DNA from: Dichetophora obliterata
Lineage: Eukaryota > Arthropoda > Insecta > Diptera > Sciomyzidae
Direction of reading: 5' to 3'
Assembly: GCA_963920525.1 (NCBI GenBank)
Contig: OY986438.1
Span: forward strand, 72,796,346-72,860,345
DNA length: 64,000 nt
Below are positions 32,301-42,275 of the stretch, piece after piece (position 1 is the stretch's first letter; the number at the start of each line of letters is the position of its first letter). Under the pieces are notes generated by a model. It had not been told where the DNA came from and made no database searches. It worked only from the letters and a program-made list of their open reading frames with translations. A program made the position numbers and the translations under genes.

Positions 32301-32318
32301 ATCCTACCGGCTGCGCCA
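32301..32318 (-). other. Primer binding site of the gypsy element
   Basis: TGGCGCAGCCGGTAGGAT on the minus strand, directly after the LTR end. It resembles the serine-tRNA-type site I recall for the 17.6/297 gypsy group. It fixes the element's orientation and the inner LTR boundary near 32319. Confidence 0.6.
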
Positions 32319-32750
32319 AATTAATGTATCCTTCGCTGAGGATACACGTAGGTTCTACCCGTCGCCGAGCGATACTCTGACTTTTTTGTTACTAACCTAA
32401 CCACCTTTTTGTTTAGTAGGCACGGTGGTTTGTGCCAATCAGTAGGCAGCCGTGAGGTTGCCGAGATAAAATAATATTATTGGGGATTTTGTGCGGTTCC
32501 CAAACTGAAAGGATACTCACCATAGTTGTCCATTTTCTCAAAGAATTGCAAGACTTCGGATTACTGTTTTGTTATGGGACTAACTACTTTATTTATTTTT
32601 TTCTTCGAGCCGCGCTCGTAACTGTATAAAATGGATCTTACCACTAACTTTTGTCTTAAAAATACTAATACTTAACACCTCGGTTCTTAGTTATAGCATT
32701 GATATTTGTGCAAGATTGCCTTCCGCATCTTGCACCATAATTTAATCTAG
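32319..32750 (-). repeat. Probable 5' LTR of the gypsy element
   Basis: It precedes the primer site on the minus strand. It contains ATTTTATACAGTTACGAGCG, AATAAA motifs and a repeated TCCT(C)AGCGAAGGAT-type inverted block near its end. The outer boundary was not determined because the second LTR is not in the window. Confidence 0.45.
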
Positions 32751-33640
32751 ACCTCGTCTAACTTCATTATTATATCTTGAAAATAGTTACATATACGTAC
32801 ATAAATTTTGGCATTAATGCTCATTACAATATCTTAAAAATATTAACATTACAATATTTACATTAAAAAGCTCATTACAATTGTGACAGATTTCTTTTCT
32901 TTGCCCCTGGAACCGTAACTTATGTGGTCTAGATTTTCTTCATGACATGTTTTACTTTGCAAAACAAGCACACCAGCTTGTACCGCCTGTAAAAATTGGG
33001 TCACGTTGCGAAAACATATTAAATGTGAAATAAATTTGCACATCAAAAATATATGCATGTTAAAAACAACAATAAAATATTATTTAATTCTACTTTACAG
33101 TTTCAATCACAGCAATAAACCGCAACGCTTGCATTTCCGCGTTGAACGCTTTAAATGATTTTACTAAACTTTATTGTTGTTTTTGTTTATTTCTGTTTTT
33201 TTTTATACACTGTTGATCTCGTCATATAGCCGGTGACGGTCATTTATATTGTGTTATTGTTTTTGTTATTGTATTTTGTTTATATCGGTTTTATTAATCT
33301 CCGTGTGTGCTGTTTTGTGTTTGAAAATTATTTTTAGTGTTCATAAAGTGAAGTTCCTTTTTTTAATGGTGTAGTATATTAATTTTTTTAATGTTTATTG
33401 TGGTACATATATCGTTTTATTTCTCATCGTAGTTTGATAGTTAAGCTGCTGCTTAAGTATATACTTTTTTCTTTCTCTTTTTTTTTGCGTTCCTCTTTGT
33501 GCTTTATTTGTTTATTTGCACAAACTAAGCACAGCGAATTGTTGCAGTTGCTTTTAAACTGTAACATTTTATATTAACCCATTTGCACTTAGTGGACATT
33601 ATTTTTGCACACATATAATTTTTAACTTTATTTTTTCGCT
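32751..33640. other. AT-rich non-coding stretch, perhaps including the LINE D leader
   Basis: No gene is supported. 33180-33560 is T-rich. The 5' leader of LINE D should lie at the right end, but no boundary can be seen. Confidence 0.35.
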
Positions 33641-33755
33641 ATGGAATATTTTTCCGTAGAAAATTTTGCTGCTTGTTCTTTAGACGAGCTTTGCAAAAGT
33701 CAAAACATAATGTTAATGTTAATGTTGTGTGGTGGAGATGCGTACTGCGACCTAA

Positions 33756-33940
33756 ATGAGATCTATTGTACCTCCTTCTCAAAGCTCCGCTGGGTTTGCG
33801 GATTACAGAATTCAAACAATTGCGGATTACAGTCAAAACATTCTGAACCGTATGTTCAGTGTTTCTGGCCCATGTGGGCGTTTGTTCCATACTTCATGTG
33901 CTGGGATCTCTAAGTCGTGTCTTGATGATTTAATCTCACC
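33756..33940 (+). pseudogene. LINE D ORF1, first half of PHD finger (split by RTE)
   Basis: The frame reads GPCGRLFHTSCAG and DDLISP up to 33940, the H-x2-C part of a PHD finger. The full-length RTE element is inserted here; the frame resumes at 37219 as RSGLRWYCASC, completing the finger exactly in frame. The proximal Cys pair upstream is not clear in this frame, and a shift may lie before 33840. ORF1 proteins of this type belong to CR1-like LINEs, like that at 7854-8957. Confidence 0.7.
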
Positions 33941-33953
33941 ACGATCAGGTCTT
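33941..33953. repeat. Target-site duplication (left) of full-length RTE
   Basis: ACGATCAGGTCTT, identical to 37219-37231. Confidence 0.9.
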
Positions 33954-34194
33954 TCCCCCCAGGGGAAACTGGGGGCGATGGATCAATGTAACATGTCTGA
34001 CTGTCTCAACCTGGCGAGGCCAGCATAATCTTTGTGAAATCGCCTCAAGTCGACTCAAACCTCCACGTGGTGTTTCCTGGGCAACGTCAAAACTGACAAC
34101 CGTTAGTTTGGCGGCTAATCTGAGCGGCGGGCCTCCCTAGGCTTAAAATAGGTTGTGCGTCGGGTTTGAAGCCCACCCGTAAAAACCAATTTCA

Positions 34195-35961
34195 ATGAAA
34201 ACATATAAGAAAAGAAGAAAAATGATCCCCAAATCTGATGACGACTACCGCAAACGAAAAACTGATAATGATTTACGGATATGCACCTGGAATGTCCGAA
34301 CCCTTAATTGGGAAGGTGCCTCTATCCAACTGACTGATGTCTTGGAAAGATACAAAGCTGATATCACTGCTATCCAAGAAATGCGATGGAAGGGACAGGG
34401 TTGCATTCGGCATGCACCCTGTGATATCTACTACAGCGGCCATGCGGAGAAGCACGAGTTTGGATGCGGATTTGTAGTTGGCAAGAGACTACGGCCCCAC
34501 GTCCTGCGATTCACACCTGTGAACGAACGACTTGCCATAATCCGCATCAAGGTTAGATTTTTCAATATAAGCCTAATATGTGCGCACGCTCCGACAGAAG
34601 ACAAGGACGATGAGATCAAGGAAATTTTCTACGAGAGCCTTGAAAATGCTTACGAGCGCTGCCCCCGCCACGACGTTAAAATCGTGCTTGGTGACTTCAA
34701 CGCTAAGGTGGGCAAGGAAAATATTTTTGGTCCAACAGTCGGAAAGTTCAGCCTCCACGACAACACCTCCGATAACGGAATGAGGCTGATTGACTTCGCC
34801 GCAGCACGAAACATGGTCGTAAGTAGCACTAGATTCAAGCATCTCAATATTCATAAAGCCACCTGGATGTCCCCTGATCAAAAAACAAAAAATCAAATTG
34901 ATCACGTTTTGATCGACGGAAGGCACTCTTCCAGTGTATTGGATGTACGCACGATCCGTGGTGCAAACATTGACTCGGATCACTATCTTGTTGCAGCCAA
35001 GATCCGTACACGTCTGTGCGCAGCTAAGAATACACGCAACCCTACACAGAGAAAGCTAGACGTCGACAAGCTGCAATCGAAACAGACAGCCGATGCTTTC
35101 GCCACTCGACTCTCACTCCTGCTTCAAAGCACTCCTCCAATCGATGATATATGCGCGCAGTGGACACACATTTCCAACTCCATGCGTTCGGCTGCTGAAG
35201 AGGTGATTGGCTACCAACGCCCTCGCCGAAACCAGTGGTACGACCAGGAGTGTCGCGACGCCACTGCAGAGAAAGACGCCGCCTACAAAGCCACCCTGCA
35301 GTCGGTTGTAACGCGTGCTGCTAAGGAGCGATACAAAGAAAAGAGGAGGGAAGAGAGACATATTTTCAGGCGGAAAAAAAGAGAGGCAGAAAAGCGCGAG
35401 CAGGAGAAGATTGAGATGTATGGTGACAGGAATGAGGCCCGAAAATTTTTCGAAAAAATAAGACGCCTTGCCGATGGTTTTAAAGCCGGGGCCTCTTCCT
35501 GCAAGGATGAAAACGGGAATCTAGTGACAGATGTCCAGAGTACACTGACGTTATGGAGGGAACACTTCTCTAAGCTTCTAAATGGCGACGCTGACAACAA
35601 TCCCGCCAATAGAGATGATATTCCGGAAACCCCAATTACGGATGACAGCGTCGAGGTTCCGCTGCCCGACTATGATGAAGTTCTGACAGCTATAGCTCGG
35701 CTTAAAAATAACAAAGCCGCGGGAGCTGATGGCTTACCTGCTGAGCTGTTTAAGAACGGAGGCGAAGCTCTACTTAAATGCATTCACGAGCTTCTATGCA
35801 GAATATGGTCGGAAGAATGCATTCCGAACGATTGGAATCTCAGTGTGCTCTGCCCAATGCACAAGAAAGGCGATCCCACTATCTGTGCCAATTACCGTGG
35901 GATAAGCCTTCTTAATATCGCATATAAGGGGTCCTGTCGAGCGTTTTATGTGAAAGATTGA
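34195..35961 (+). CDS. RTE LINE ORF, endonuclease and RT N-terminus (frameshifted end)
   Basis: ATG at 34195, preceded by the 241-bp leader. The AP endonuclease covers about residues 25-280: LRICTWNVRTLN, AIQEMRWKG, SLICAHAPTEDKDD, VLGDFNAKVGKE, and NIDSDHYLVAAK near the end. A charged linker follows (ATAEKDAAYKA, then many Arg/Lys/Glu), then the RT entry: RLKNNKAAGADGLPAELFK near 35700 and NYRGISLLNIAYK near 35890. The frame is lost at about 35930, where the sequence has AAGGGGTCC; the sister copy has AAGGTCC, so this is a two-base insertion. The endonuclease nicks the target and the RT copies RNA from the nick. Confidence 0.92.
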   Translation: MKTYKKRRKMIPKSDDDYRKRKTDNDLRICTWNVRTLNWEGASIQLTDVLERYKADITAIQEMRWKGQGCIRHAPCDIYYSGHAEKHEFGCGFVVGKRLRPHVLRFTPVNERLAIIRIKVRFFNISLICAHAPTEDKDDEIKEIFYESLENAYERCPRHDVKIVLGDFNAKVGKENIFGPTVGKFSLHDNTSDNGMRLIDFAAARNMVVSSTRFKHLNIHKATWMSPDQKTKNQIDHVLIDGRHSSSVLDVRTIRGANIDSDHYLVAAKIRTRLCAAKNTRNPTQRKLDVDKLQSKQTADAFATRLSLLLQSTPPIDDICAQWTHISNSMRSAAEEVIGYQRPRRNQWYDQECRDATAEKDAAYKATLQSVVTRAAKERYKEKRREERHIFRRKKREAEKREQEKIEMYGDRNEARKFFEKIRRLADGFKAGASSCKDENGNLVTDVQSTLTLWREHFSKLLNGDADNNPANRDDIPETPITDDSVEVPLPDYDEVLTAIARLKNNKAAGADGLPAELFKNGGEALLKCIHELLCRIWSEECIPNDWNLSVLCPMHKKGDPTICANYRGISLLNIAYKGSCRAFYVKD

Positions 35962-37190
35962 AGCCCATTGTAAACGAACTGATCGGACCTTATCAGTGTG
36001 GCTTCAGACCTGGAAAGTCCACCATCGACCAGATTTTCACGCTACGACAAATCTTGGAGAAGACTCAAGAAAAACAAGTCGACACCCACCATCTTTTTGT
36101 CGACTACAAAGCCGCCTTCGACAGCCCAATAAGGAAGCACCTGTACTCCACCATGTCTGAATTTGGTATTCCTGCAAAACTAATACGACTTTGCAGGATG
36201 ACACTGAGCAACACCAGCAGCGCAGTTAAAATCGGGAAGGACCTCTCCCCACCATTTATTACCAAACGAGGTTTCAGACAAGGTGATTCCTTATCGTGCG
36301 ACTTTTTCAACCTAATGATGGAAAAGATCATCCGAGCTGCTGATCTGAGACGTAGTGGCACAATATTCTACAAGAGTGTTATGCTGCTTGCGTATGCTGA
36401 TGACATAGATATCATTGGCCATAATACGCGCGAAGTCAGTGCAGCATTTTCCAGATTAGAAAGAGAGTCAAGTCGAATGGGTCTGTCAGTGAATGCAGAT
36501 AAGACGAAATACTTAGTGTCAACAAACAAACAGTCCCAGCGTCTTGGAACCCACGTTACCGTTGACAATACCTCCTTCGAGGTTGTGAAGAACTTCGTCT
36601 ATCTGGGATCCAGCATTAATTCAACCAACGACATCAGCATTGAGATCAAACGAAGAATAACTCTTGCCAACAGGTGTTACTTTGGGCTCAGTAGGCAATT
36701 GAGAAGCAGAGCCCTCTCTCGACGAACGAAAATCACGCTCTATAAATCGCTCATCATGCCCGTCCTACTTTACGCATCACAAACCTGGACGCTGAGCAGT
36801 TTAGATGAAAAGACTTTAGGAGCATTCGAGAGAAAGATTCTTCGTAAGATCTACGGACCAATCTGCGTCAATGGCGAGTACCGAATACGGTGGAATGATG
36901 AACTGTATGAGCTGTACGCTGACATCGACATAGTCAAGCGCATTAAAATCGAGCGGCTTCGCTGGCTTGGTCATGTTCAGCGCATGAAAGACGATGCTCC
37001 AGTGAAGAAAACATTCGATTCGGTACCCAGCGGCGGTCAACGCAGAAGAGGACGACCGCATCTTCGTTGGAAAGACCAAGTAGAGGACAACCTGACGAAG
37101 CTTGGAATTTCCAACTGGCGCCAGCAAGCAAAAGACAGAAATGGCTGGCGCAAATTCTTAGATGAGGCCAAGACCGACATACGGTTGTAG
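35958..37190 (+). CDS. RTE LINE ORF, reverse transcriptase core and C-terminus
   Basis: Continuation of the endonuclease frame after the two-base insertion near 35930. Motifs in order: PIVNELIGPYQCGFRPGKST, VDYKAAFDS, RGFRQGDSLSCDFFN near 36270, LAYADDIDIIG near 36390 with catalytic Asp pair intact, NADKTKYLVS, VVKNFVYLGS, then the long C-terminal region with LLYASQTWTL, RRWLGHVQRM-type block (LRWLGHVQRMKDD) and RRRGRPHLRWKDQ. It ends 6 bp before the AAGT tail. It is otherwise open and conserved throughout. Confidence 0.93.
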   Translation: MKPIVNELIGPYQCGFRPGKSTIDQIFTLRQILEKTQEKQVDTHHLFVDYKAAFDSPIRKHLYSTMSEFGIPAKLIRLCRMTLSNTSSAVKIGKDLSPPFITKRGFRQGDSLSCDFFNLMMEKIIRAADLRRSGTIFYKSVMLLAYADDIDIIGHNTREVSAAFSRLERESSRMGLSVNADKTKYLVSTNKQSQRLGTHVTVDNTSFEVVKNFVYLGSSINSTNDISIEIKRRITLANRCYFGLSRQLRSRALSRRTKITLYKSLIMPVLLYASQTWTLSSLDEKTLGAFERKILRKIYGPICVNGEYRIRWNDELYELYADIDIVKRIKIERLRWLGHVQRMKDDAPVKKTFDSVPSGGQRRRGRPHLRWKDQVEDNLTKLGISNWRQQAKDRNGWRKFLDEAKTDIRL

Positions 37191-37218
37191 CGCCAACTAA
37201 GTAAGTAAGTAAGTAAGT

Positions 37219-37231
37219 ACGATCAGGTCTT
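37219..37231. repeat. Target-site duplication (right) of full-length RTE
   Basis: ACGATCAGGTCTT, identical to 33941-33953. Confidence 0.9.
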
Positions 37232-37995
37232 CGCTGGTATTGTGCTTCGTGCAGGGTTCTTTCACCAGATGAGTTTTTCTCAAAAATTAAGCTTTTCGGT
37301 GATAGTCTTAATGCTTTAAATAACAATTTTAAAGAAATTGTTACATTTTTTAATGAAGTAAGCACCTCACCTAGCACTAGCATTTATGATGAAAAGTCTT
37401 CATCGGTAAATATTTCGACCGCATTGTCTCAGACTCTTCCAGCCTGTTCTTCTGAGACTCAAATCATTTCATCTAATAAAGACCTAAATATTTCGAAAAA
37501 AAGAGAAATAATTCAAAAAATAAAAATAATAAGCGGCGTATGACGCTTCCAGCCACTTTAGAAACGAAGCAGATCTCGGCTAAACCAGTGTTTACGCCAG
37601 TGAGAATGGATAATACAGTTATCACTCCATCTCCTCCATCTCTTTCTCCGCCGGCTAGTGACATAACTAATGAGCGCAATAGTTCATTAAATTTAAGAGC
37701 GTTGTCGAGGAAAAAAAAGGTTTTCATTTCACGCCTTCAGCCCGACACAACAAGTGAAAATGTATTGACGTTTGTCAAACATAATCGTTTAGTAAGTCAG
37801 ACTGCTTTCTGCTCATGCAAAAAAATTGGCAATAAACCGTCCCACGCATCATTTATTCTCACAGTGGCTGCTGAAGAGTTTGCAACTGTTCTGAGCTCTA
37901 ATCTGTGGGCTGATAATATCTTTGTTTCTGAGTTTAAGCCTAAACACAGGTCTAGAAGGACAAATAATATCGCCAGTCAGACCCAAAAAAACTAA
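37219..37995 (+). pseudogene. LINE D ORF1, remainder: PHD end, linker, RRM-like domain
   Basis: The frame resumes with RWYCASC, the last Cys pair of the PHD finger split by the RTE insertion, then an acidic linker to about 37520. A frame change in an A-rich run leads into a 151-codon frame (37540-37995) with a Pro/Ser-rich segment and KKVFISRLQPDTTSENVLTF, the start of the RRM-like C-terminal domain of these ORF1 proteins, ending in a basic tail (KPKHRSRRTNN). The likely role is RNA binding in the LINE RNP. Confidence 0.7.
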
Positions 37996-38000
37996 ATAGG

Positions 38001-39527
38001 CTTTCCCTTTACTATCAAAATGTAAGGGGATTGCGTTCAAAGACGCGCGACATTTTTTTGTCAACTCAGAATTTTTCTGAAGATATTATCGCGTTAACTG
38101 AAACTTGGTTGAACGGAGGAATTACTGACTTAGAACTGTTTGACAATAGTTTTGAAGTATATAGGAAGGACAGACACGCTGACAATAATTCTGCAGTTGG
38201 TGGTGGTGTCCTATTAGCTGTAAGGAACTCCTGTGTTAGTTCCTTTATTGATATTCCCTGCTCTGCTAATATCGAACTTATATGCGTTAAGGTTGTACAT
38301 TGCAATTCAAATGTATTTGTTATTAATGCATACGTTCCTCCCAAGAGCAGTGTAGAGGTCTATGCAAGCCTTGCGGATTGCATAGAATTTATATTAAATA
38401 TACTTGACTTTAATGACGCCATTTTATTGTTGGGCGATTTTAATTTGCCTGACTTAAAATGGCATTCTTCTGACGATGAAACACATTTTTGTGCATCTAA
38501 TTCGAAGACACGCCAAGAACATATATTTGTTGACAATATATGTTCTGACTTACAACAAGTTAGTTGTATTTATAATAGTCTGGAAAGGCTGCTTGACCTA
38601 GTCTTAACTACAGACAGTAACAATGTCATTGTTCAGAAGGCACTTCATGCTTTGACTACTATTGATAATTACCATCCACCTTTGAGTATTTGGTATAAAT
38701 CCGATAGGGAGAATATGGTAAATTCAAGCTCTGTTGACACAGTTTATGAATTCAATTTCAAAAAAGCTGACTTTTTGGGGTTGAATCATTTACTTTATAG
38801 TAAATTAAATATAATTACAGAGTACATAAATAATAATAGTCTTAATAGTTCAATAAATTATTTCTATACGGAGCTCTTTGCTATGTTTTCTCAGTCTGTA
38901 CCATATAGTCTCAAATTTGCGAAAAATTCTGCGTACCCTTGGTACACAAAGGATTTAAAGACTCTTCGCAACAATAGGAATAGGGCATGGAAGAAATATG
39001 TTTGTAGTTTTGACTCAAATGGCCTAGAAGCATACAAACGTTTGTTTCTGGAATTTGAGAATTGCTCAGCTGCATTATATAATGAGTATTTGGATAATAT
39101 GAAGCTGAGTATTTTGTCTGATCCAAGAAAATTTTGGGGATTTATTAATGTTAAGAAGAAGACTGATGGATTTCCTTCTTCTTTCAAACTTCAGGATGGA
39201 TTTACTGACGATTCCACCATTATTTGTGGCTTATTTGCCAATCTTTTTAAAGAATCATTTTGTTCAGATTCTTTTAATCCTGATTTAGCTTATTTTGATT
39301 ATATGAACAACGCATCCAGAGTTTCTTTGGGGCATATATCTTTTACCTCAGAGGATATTTTTAAGTATATTGAATCAATCGATGAGGATTTTAGCGCTGG
39401 ACCAGATGGAATTCCTGCCGCAGTGTTAAAACAATGCGGCTCCATTTTATGTCAGCCACTTTCGTTACTTTTTAATAAATCAATTAATGAAAGTAATTTT
39501 CCTCTTTTTTGGAAAATTGGTTCTTAA
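38001..39527 (+). pseudogene. LINE D ORF2: endonuclease and RT start, 3' truncated
   Basis: It overlaps the end of ORF1 in another frame. The endonuclease begins RLSLYYQNVRGLRSKT and continues IIALTETWLNGG, GGGVLLAV, INAYVPPKSS, LLLGDFNLPDLKW near 38430, and the His-containing end NYHPPLSI in place of the usual SDHHP-type motif. After a linker (YPWYTKDLKTLRNNRNRAWKKY) the RT begins (DEDFSAGPDGIPAAVLKQCG near 39385) and stops at 39527 just after FPLFWKI, with the palm, YADD and thumb absent. It is closely similar in order and motifs to the LINE at 7793-11998. Confidence 0.85.
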
Positions 39528-41100
39528 AATGATCTATTGCGGAGAAAGTGTGAAAAAGCTGTAGTAGCTGAACTCTATTGTTATTGCATGTTACACTGGC
39601 CTAAAGTTTCAAATAACGCTGTTCTAAAATTATATGAACGCTGAGCGCCCAACCTGTTGTTGAGGTAGATCAGTGTTCATATTATTTTTGTTTACTTCGG
39701 CGTTCGTTGAACCTGGCCGTGAATAGTTGAACGGCATGTTGCTGGTAAACATACTATGACGCTTGTTCACCATAATCTTTCTAATGAGTTGAGAGTTGTA
39801 ATTCATATCACATGACATGATATGGATCACAACAGTACGGCCGATTCCGTTTTAGCTTAGTTTAATACGACTCTTAATTTTAAAGCAATCGTGGCTAGGC
39901 TAGATTTTACATATGCCGATAAGCGACCTATTCATCTTATAGAGCAGGAACTCAGCACCCTAAGGCAGAGTAATGTCAATTTTACAATATTACGACGAAG
40001 TTGAAAAAAAACTAACGTTATTAACAAGCAAAACGTTAATGACGTACAATAAGACGTCATCGTCATCGTCTTATTTCAGACGGCCAACCCACCCAATACC
40101 AACAGCAAGGCTTCGATAACGAAGCATCCAATAAAAAACAAAATCAAGGATGGTTCAAGATAGAAAGGTAGTCGGGACGAAAATATCAAAAAATTAAAAA
40201 AAAATTTCAGGAAAATTCTCAAAAAATTAACGTAGGGACGAATATGAAACCTTGGCTGAAGGCGAGGCTGACGAGGTGAAATCGGAAGCATCAAGCTTCG
40301 ATTTTGTAAATTTTTTAGGGGAGACTCCTGTAGTGTACTCTTAAAAGTCACTTTTACCACCAACTAAAAGAAGTCGCTCTTTAACTTCATTCTTTCTTTT
40401 TAATAAACAAAGTACAAAATAAGTAAACAAAATAAAAATCTAAGCCACCAACTAAAACAATAAAATCAATAATTTATTGCTAAATAAAAACCCAAAAATT
40501 TTCTATAGAATTTTAAAGTAAACAATTATATTCTTAATACCTAAGGAGCTCAAATTCATGTTCAATGCACTTAGCACCCCTTTTCGTATTCTTCCGCGCG
40601 TTGCTACATTAGAATGAACGCGACAGCAAAAAACGTTGCTGCTAAAAATAATGCAACAACAAGCGTTAAATTGAATTTTTAAAGTCAAGCCTATGAGTTT
40701 TGTCCATCGATTATATTGGCTATTTGAAATTAATATTTTGAGGGGAAGAAAGAATGCGACAATACAAAGTAAAATATGATTGGTTCATTTTATTACATTG
40801 AAAAACAAAATTAAATATTGGAAAATAGGGAGGAGCATTGGAAATAGTGTTAAGATATTTTTCAGAAAAATGCTGGTAAAATTATTTTATTATTCAGAAT
40901 ATTTTTAAAATAAATCAGATTCTTAATTACGACTACAGCTGCGAAAGTCAGAGTTTTAATTAAAAATCTCAAACAGTTGGGCATTCTTGCCATCTCTTAC
41001 AGCAGCACGGTGCACTATTGGATCGCTTCATACATTTTTGTGCAAAAACTATAAGGAGTAGTCCTAGATCATTTAAAGTTGGCACCGAGCATTATATTGA
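39528..41100. other. Non-coding stretch between LINE D and CGCCCACC repeats
   Basis: No gene is supported. 39590-39860 is less AT-rich and could be a piece of an LTR or DNA element, but I see no paired ends. 40010-40370 carries GACGTCAT/ATGACGTC-like and CGTCATCGTCATCGTC repeats. The rest is AT-rich. Confidence 0.35.
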
Positions 41101-41119
41101 CTAAATTAATAAAAAAAAT

Positions 41120-41300
41120 GGAATTTCATGAAAATCGGCAACGCCCACCGCCCACCTCTCATACAATCCAAATCGATTTTTTCGCATAAAATTTCTTCGA
41201 ATTTGGTAAATACACTTTCTAGAATACAAAAAAGGTGCATGTGAAGTCTCATAAAAATCGGCCACGCCCACCGCCCATTAAACCCATACAAAATATAGAT
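41120..41300 (+). repeat. Degenerate tandem pair containing CGCCCACCGCCCA
   Basis: CATGAAAATCGGCAACGCCCACCGCCCA (read here in two parts: ATGAAAATCGGCAACG and CCCACCGCCCA) near 41129 recurs with small changes near 41250, spacing about 120 bp. Each is followed by an AT-rich block with ATACAA. It is typical of dispersed non-autonomous fly repeats. Confidence 0.5.
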
Positions 41301-41339
41301 AAGATTTTTTTCAATATTTTGTGTATAATTCCACAAAAA

Positions 41340-42262
41340 ACTTTATTTATTCTTCATCTATCATTACTTTGACTACATCATCACATTCCCAGTCCTGTTT
41401 GGGTCGCTCATGTCTTAAGCTAGTTATAAAAGGGATGAAACCAGTAAGCGATGAAAAGTATCAGTGTTTGTCGAAACTCTATTGCGTTTCCTAGCAAACA
41501 TTAACCTAGTTCCTGTAGTCCTTATTTCTTGCTTCTTCCGCTTCTACACTAAGCAACAACCAATAGGAAGAATTGCTGCATCCATGATGTCTTTTCCATG
41601 TATCAATATTTTATGGACGGTTACTGGCATGTAATACCAAGCATATTTTTCAACAAACAGTTTAGCCGTATCCCAAGTATAGTTTTTGAACTTTTCCGAA
41701 TTGATTTTATGGCCAAACGTTATTATTTGCAATATTATTCGGAATCGGTCTATCAACTCTTCGTATACTTATTCGTATTCTTTCTCTGTATACTGCGATG
41801 CCAAATCAGCAGCTTTAAACCTTTTTACACGATCGCTGCAATCTTCAAAGTTTTTAGCTGGCCTTTCCCCTTATTTGGAACAACTTGGTAGATCATCAAG
41901 CACCTCAGCACTCACTTCAAATATTCCTAATTAGAAATATTATATTAATGCCAAATTTAGACAATTTTATAATTTTTATATATATTATTTTCTAATTTAA
42001 ATGTTATTTCGTTCCCAACTTACCTTTCAGCCATATTTCATATGTTTTAAAAAAAATCTTGTTTATTTATTCGACATTTATGCCATCGTTTATAAAAATT
42101 ACTAAAGAACCGCTTTGAAATGGCTTTTTCAACATCTTCAACTTGATCTAAGGAAAGTTGCGAATTTTTATCTTTTATGAAAGTGTTTAATAAATCAATT
42201 TCTCCATTGCAATTAATTACTTCTTTACACAGTTCTTCATATTAAACCGAAAACAAACTCAT
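41340..42262 (-). pseudogene. Two-exon pseudogene of an uncharacterised arthropod multicopy family (WYYMPVTVHKILIHG)
   Basis: Exon 1 (42262-42024) starts MSLFSV and reads YEELCKEVINCNG..., FYKRWHKCRINKQDFF and TYEIWLKG; it has one in-frame stop and an extra T in a T8 run near 42050. A consensus donor (AAAG/GTAAGT) at 42023 and an acceptor (TTTCTAATTAG) before 41926 bound a 97-bp intron and join in phase as LKG/IFEVSAEVL. Exon 2 continues NFEDCSDRVKRFKAADLA, FRIILQIITFGHKINSEKF, then WYYMPVTVHKILIHGKDI, ARKRNRVSTNTD, RLLVSS and ends DDVVKVMIDEE with a stop near 41342. Stops at about 41868, 41768 and 41544 and a frame change near 41417 disable it. I recall this block from many uncharacterised, probably transposon-derived arthropod proteins; function unknown. 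Confidence 0.65.
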
Positions 42263-42275
42263 TTTAATAATTATA

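Larger units (their letters stand above)
28837..32750 (-). mobile_element. Gypsy-type LTR retrotransposon, 5' part (LTR, primer site, gag, protease start)
   Basis: On the minus strand the order is LTR-like sequence (about 32750-32319), primer binding site (32318-32301), a short frame (31901-31500), broken gag (31190-29230), and the protease up to 28837. The element is cut at the protease (after the codons for DGI) by an AT microsatellite. Its inner part is the inverted, roughly 95 percent identical partner of 20451-21060. There is no RT or integrase on this side. Confidence 0.75.
33954..37218 (+). mobile_element. Full-length RTE/BovB-like LINE
   Basis: A 3.27-kb insertion with a 241-bp leader, one long coding region (34195-37190) and a tail of AAGT repeats (37197-37218). 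Perfect 13-bp duplications flank it. The short size, single ORF, endonuclease-RT order without RNase H, and the microsatellite tail all fit the RTE clade. The perfect duplications and one clear coding lesion suggest a recent insertion. A 5'-truncated sister copy lies at 22340-28805. Confidence 0.93.

Noticed and set aside
34573..34983. 136-codon minus-strand frame
   Set aside because: It is antisense to the well-supported RTE endonuclease.
40076..40363. 95-codon minus-strand hydrophobic frame
   Set aside because: Low-complexity Phe/Leu run from an A/T-rich stretch, with no homology or conserved motif seen.
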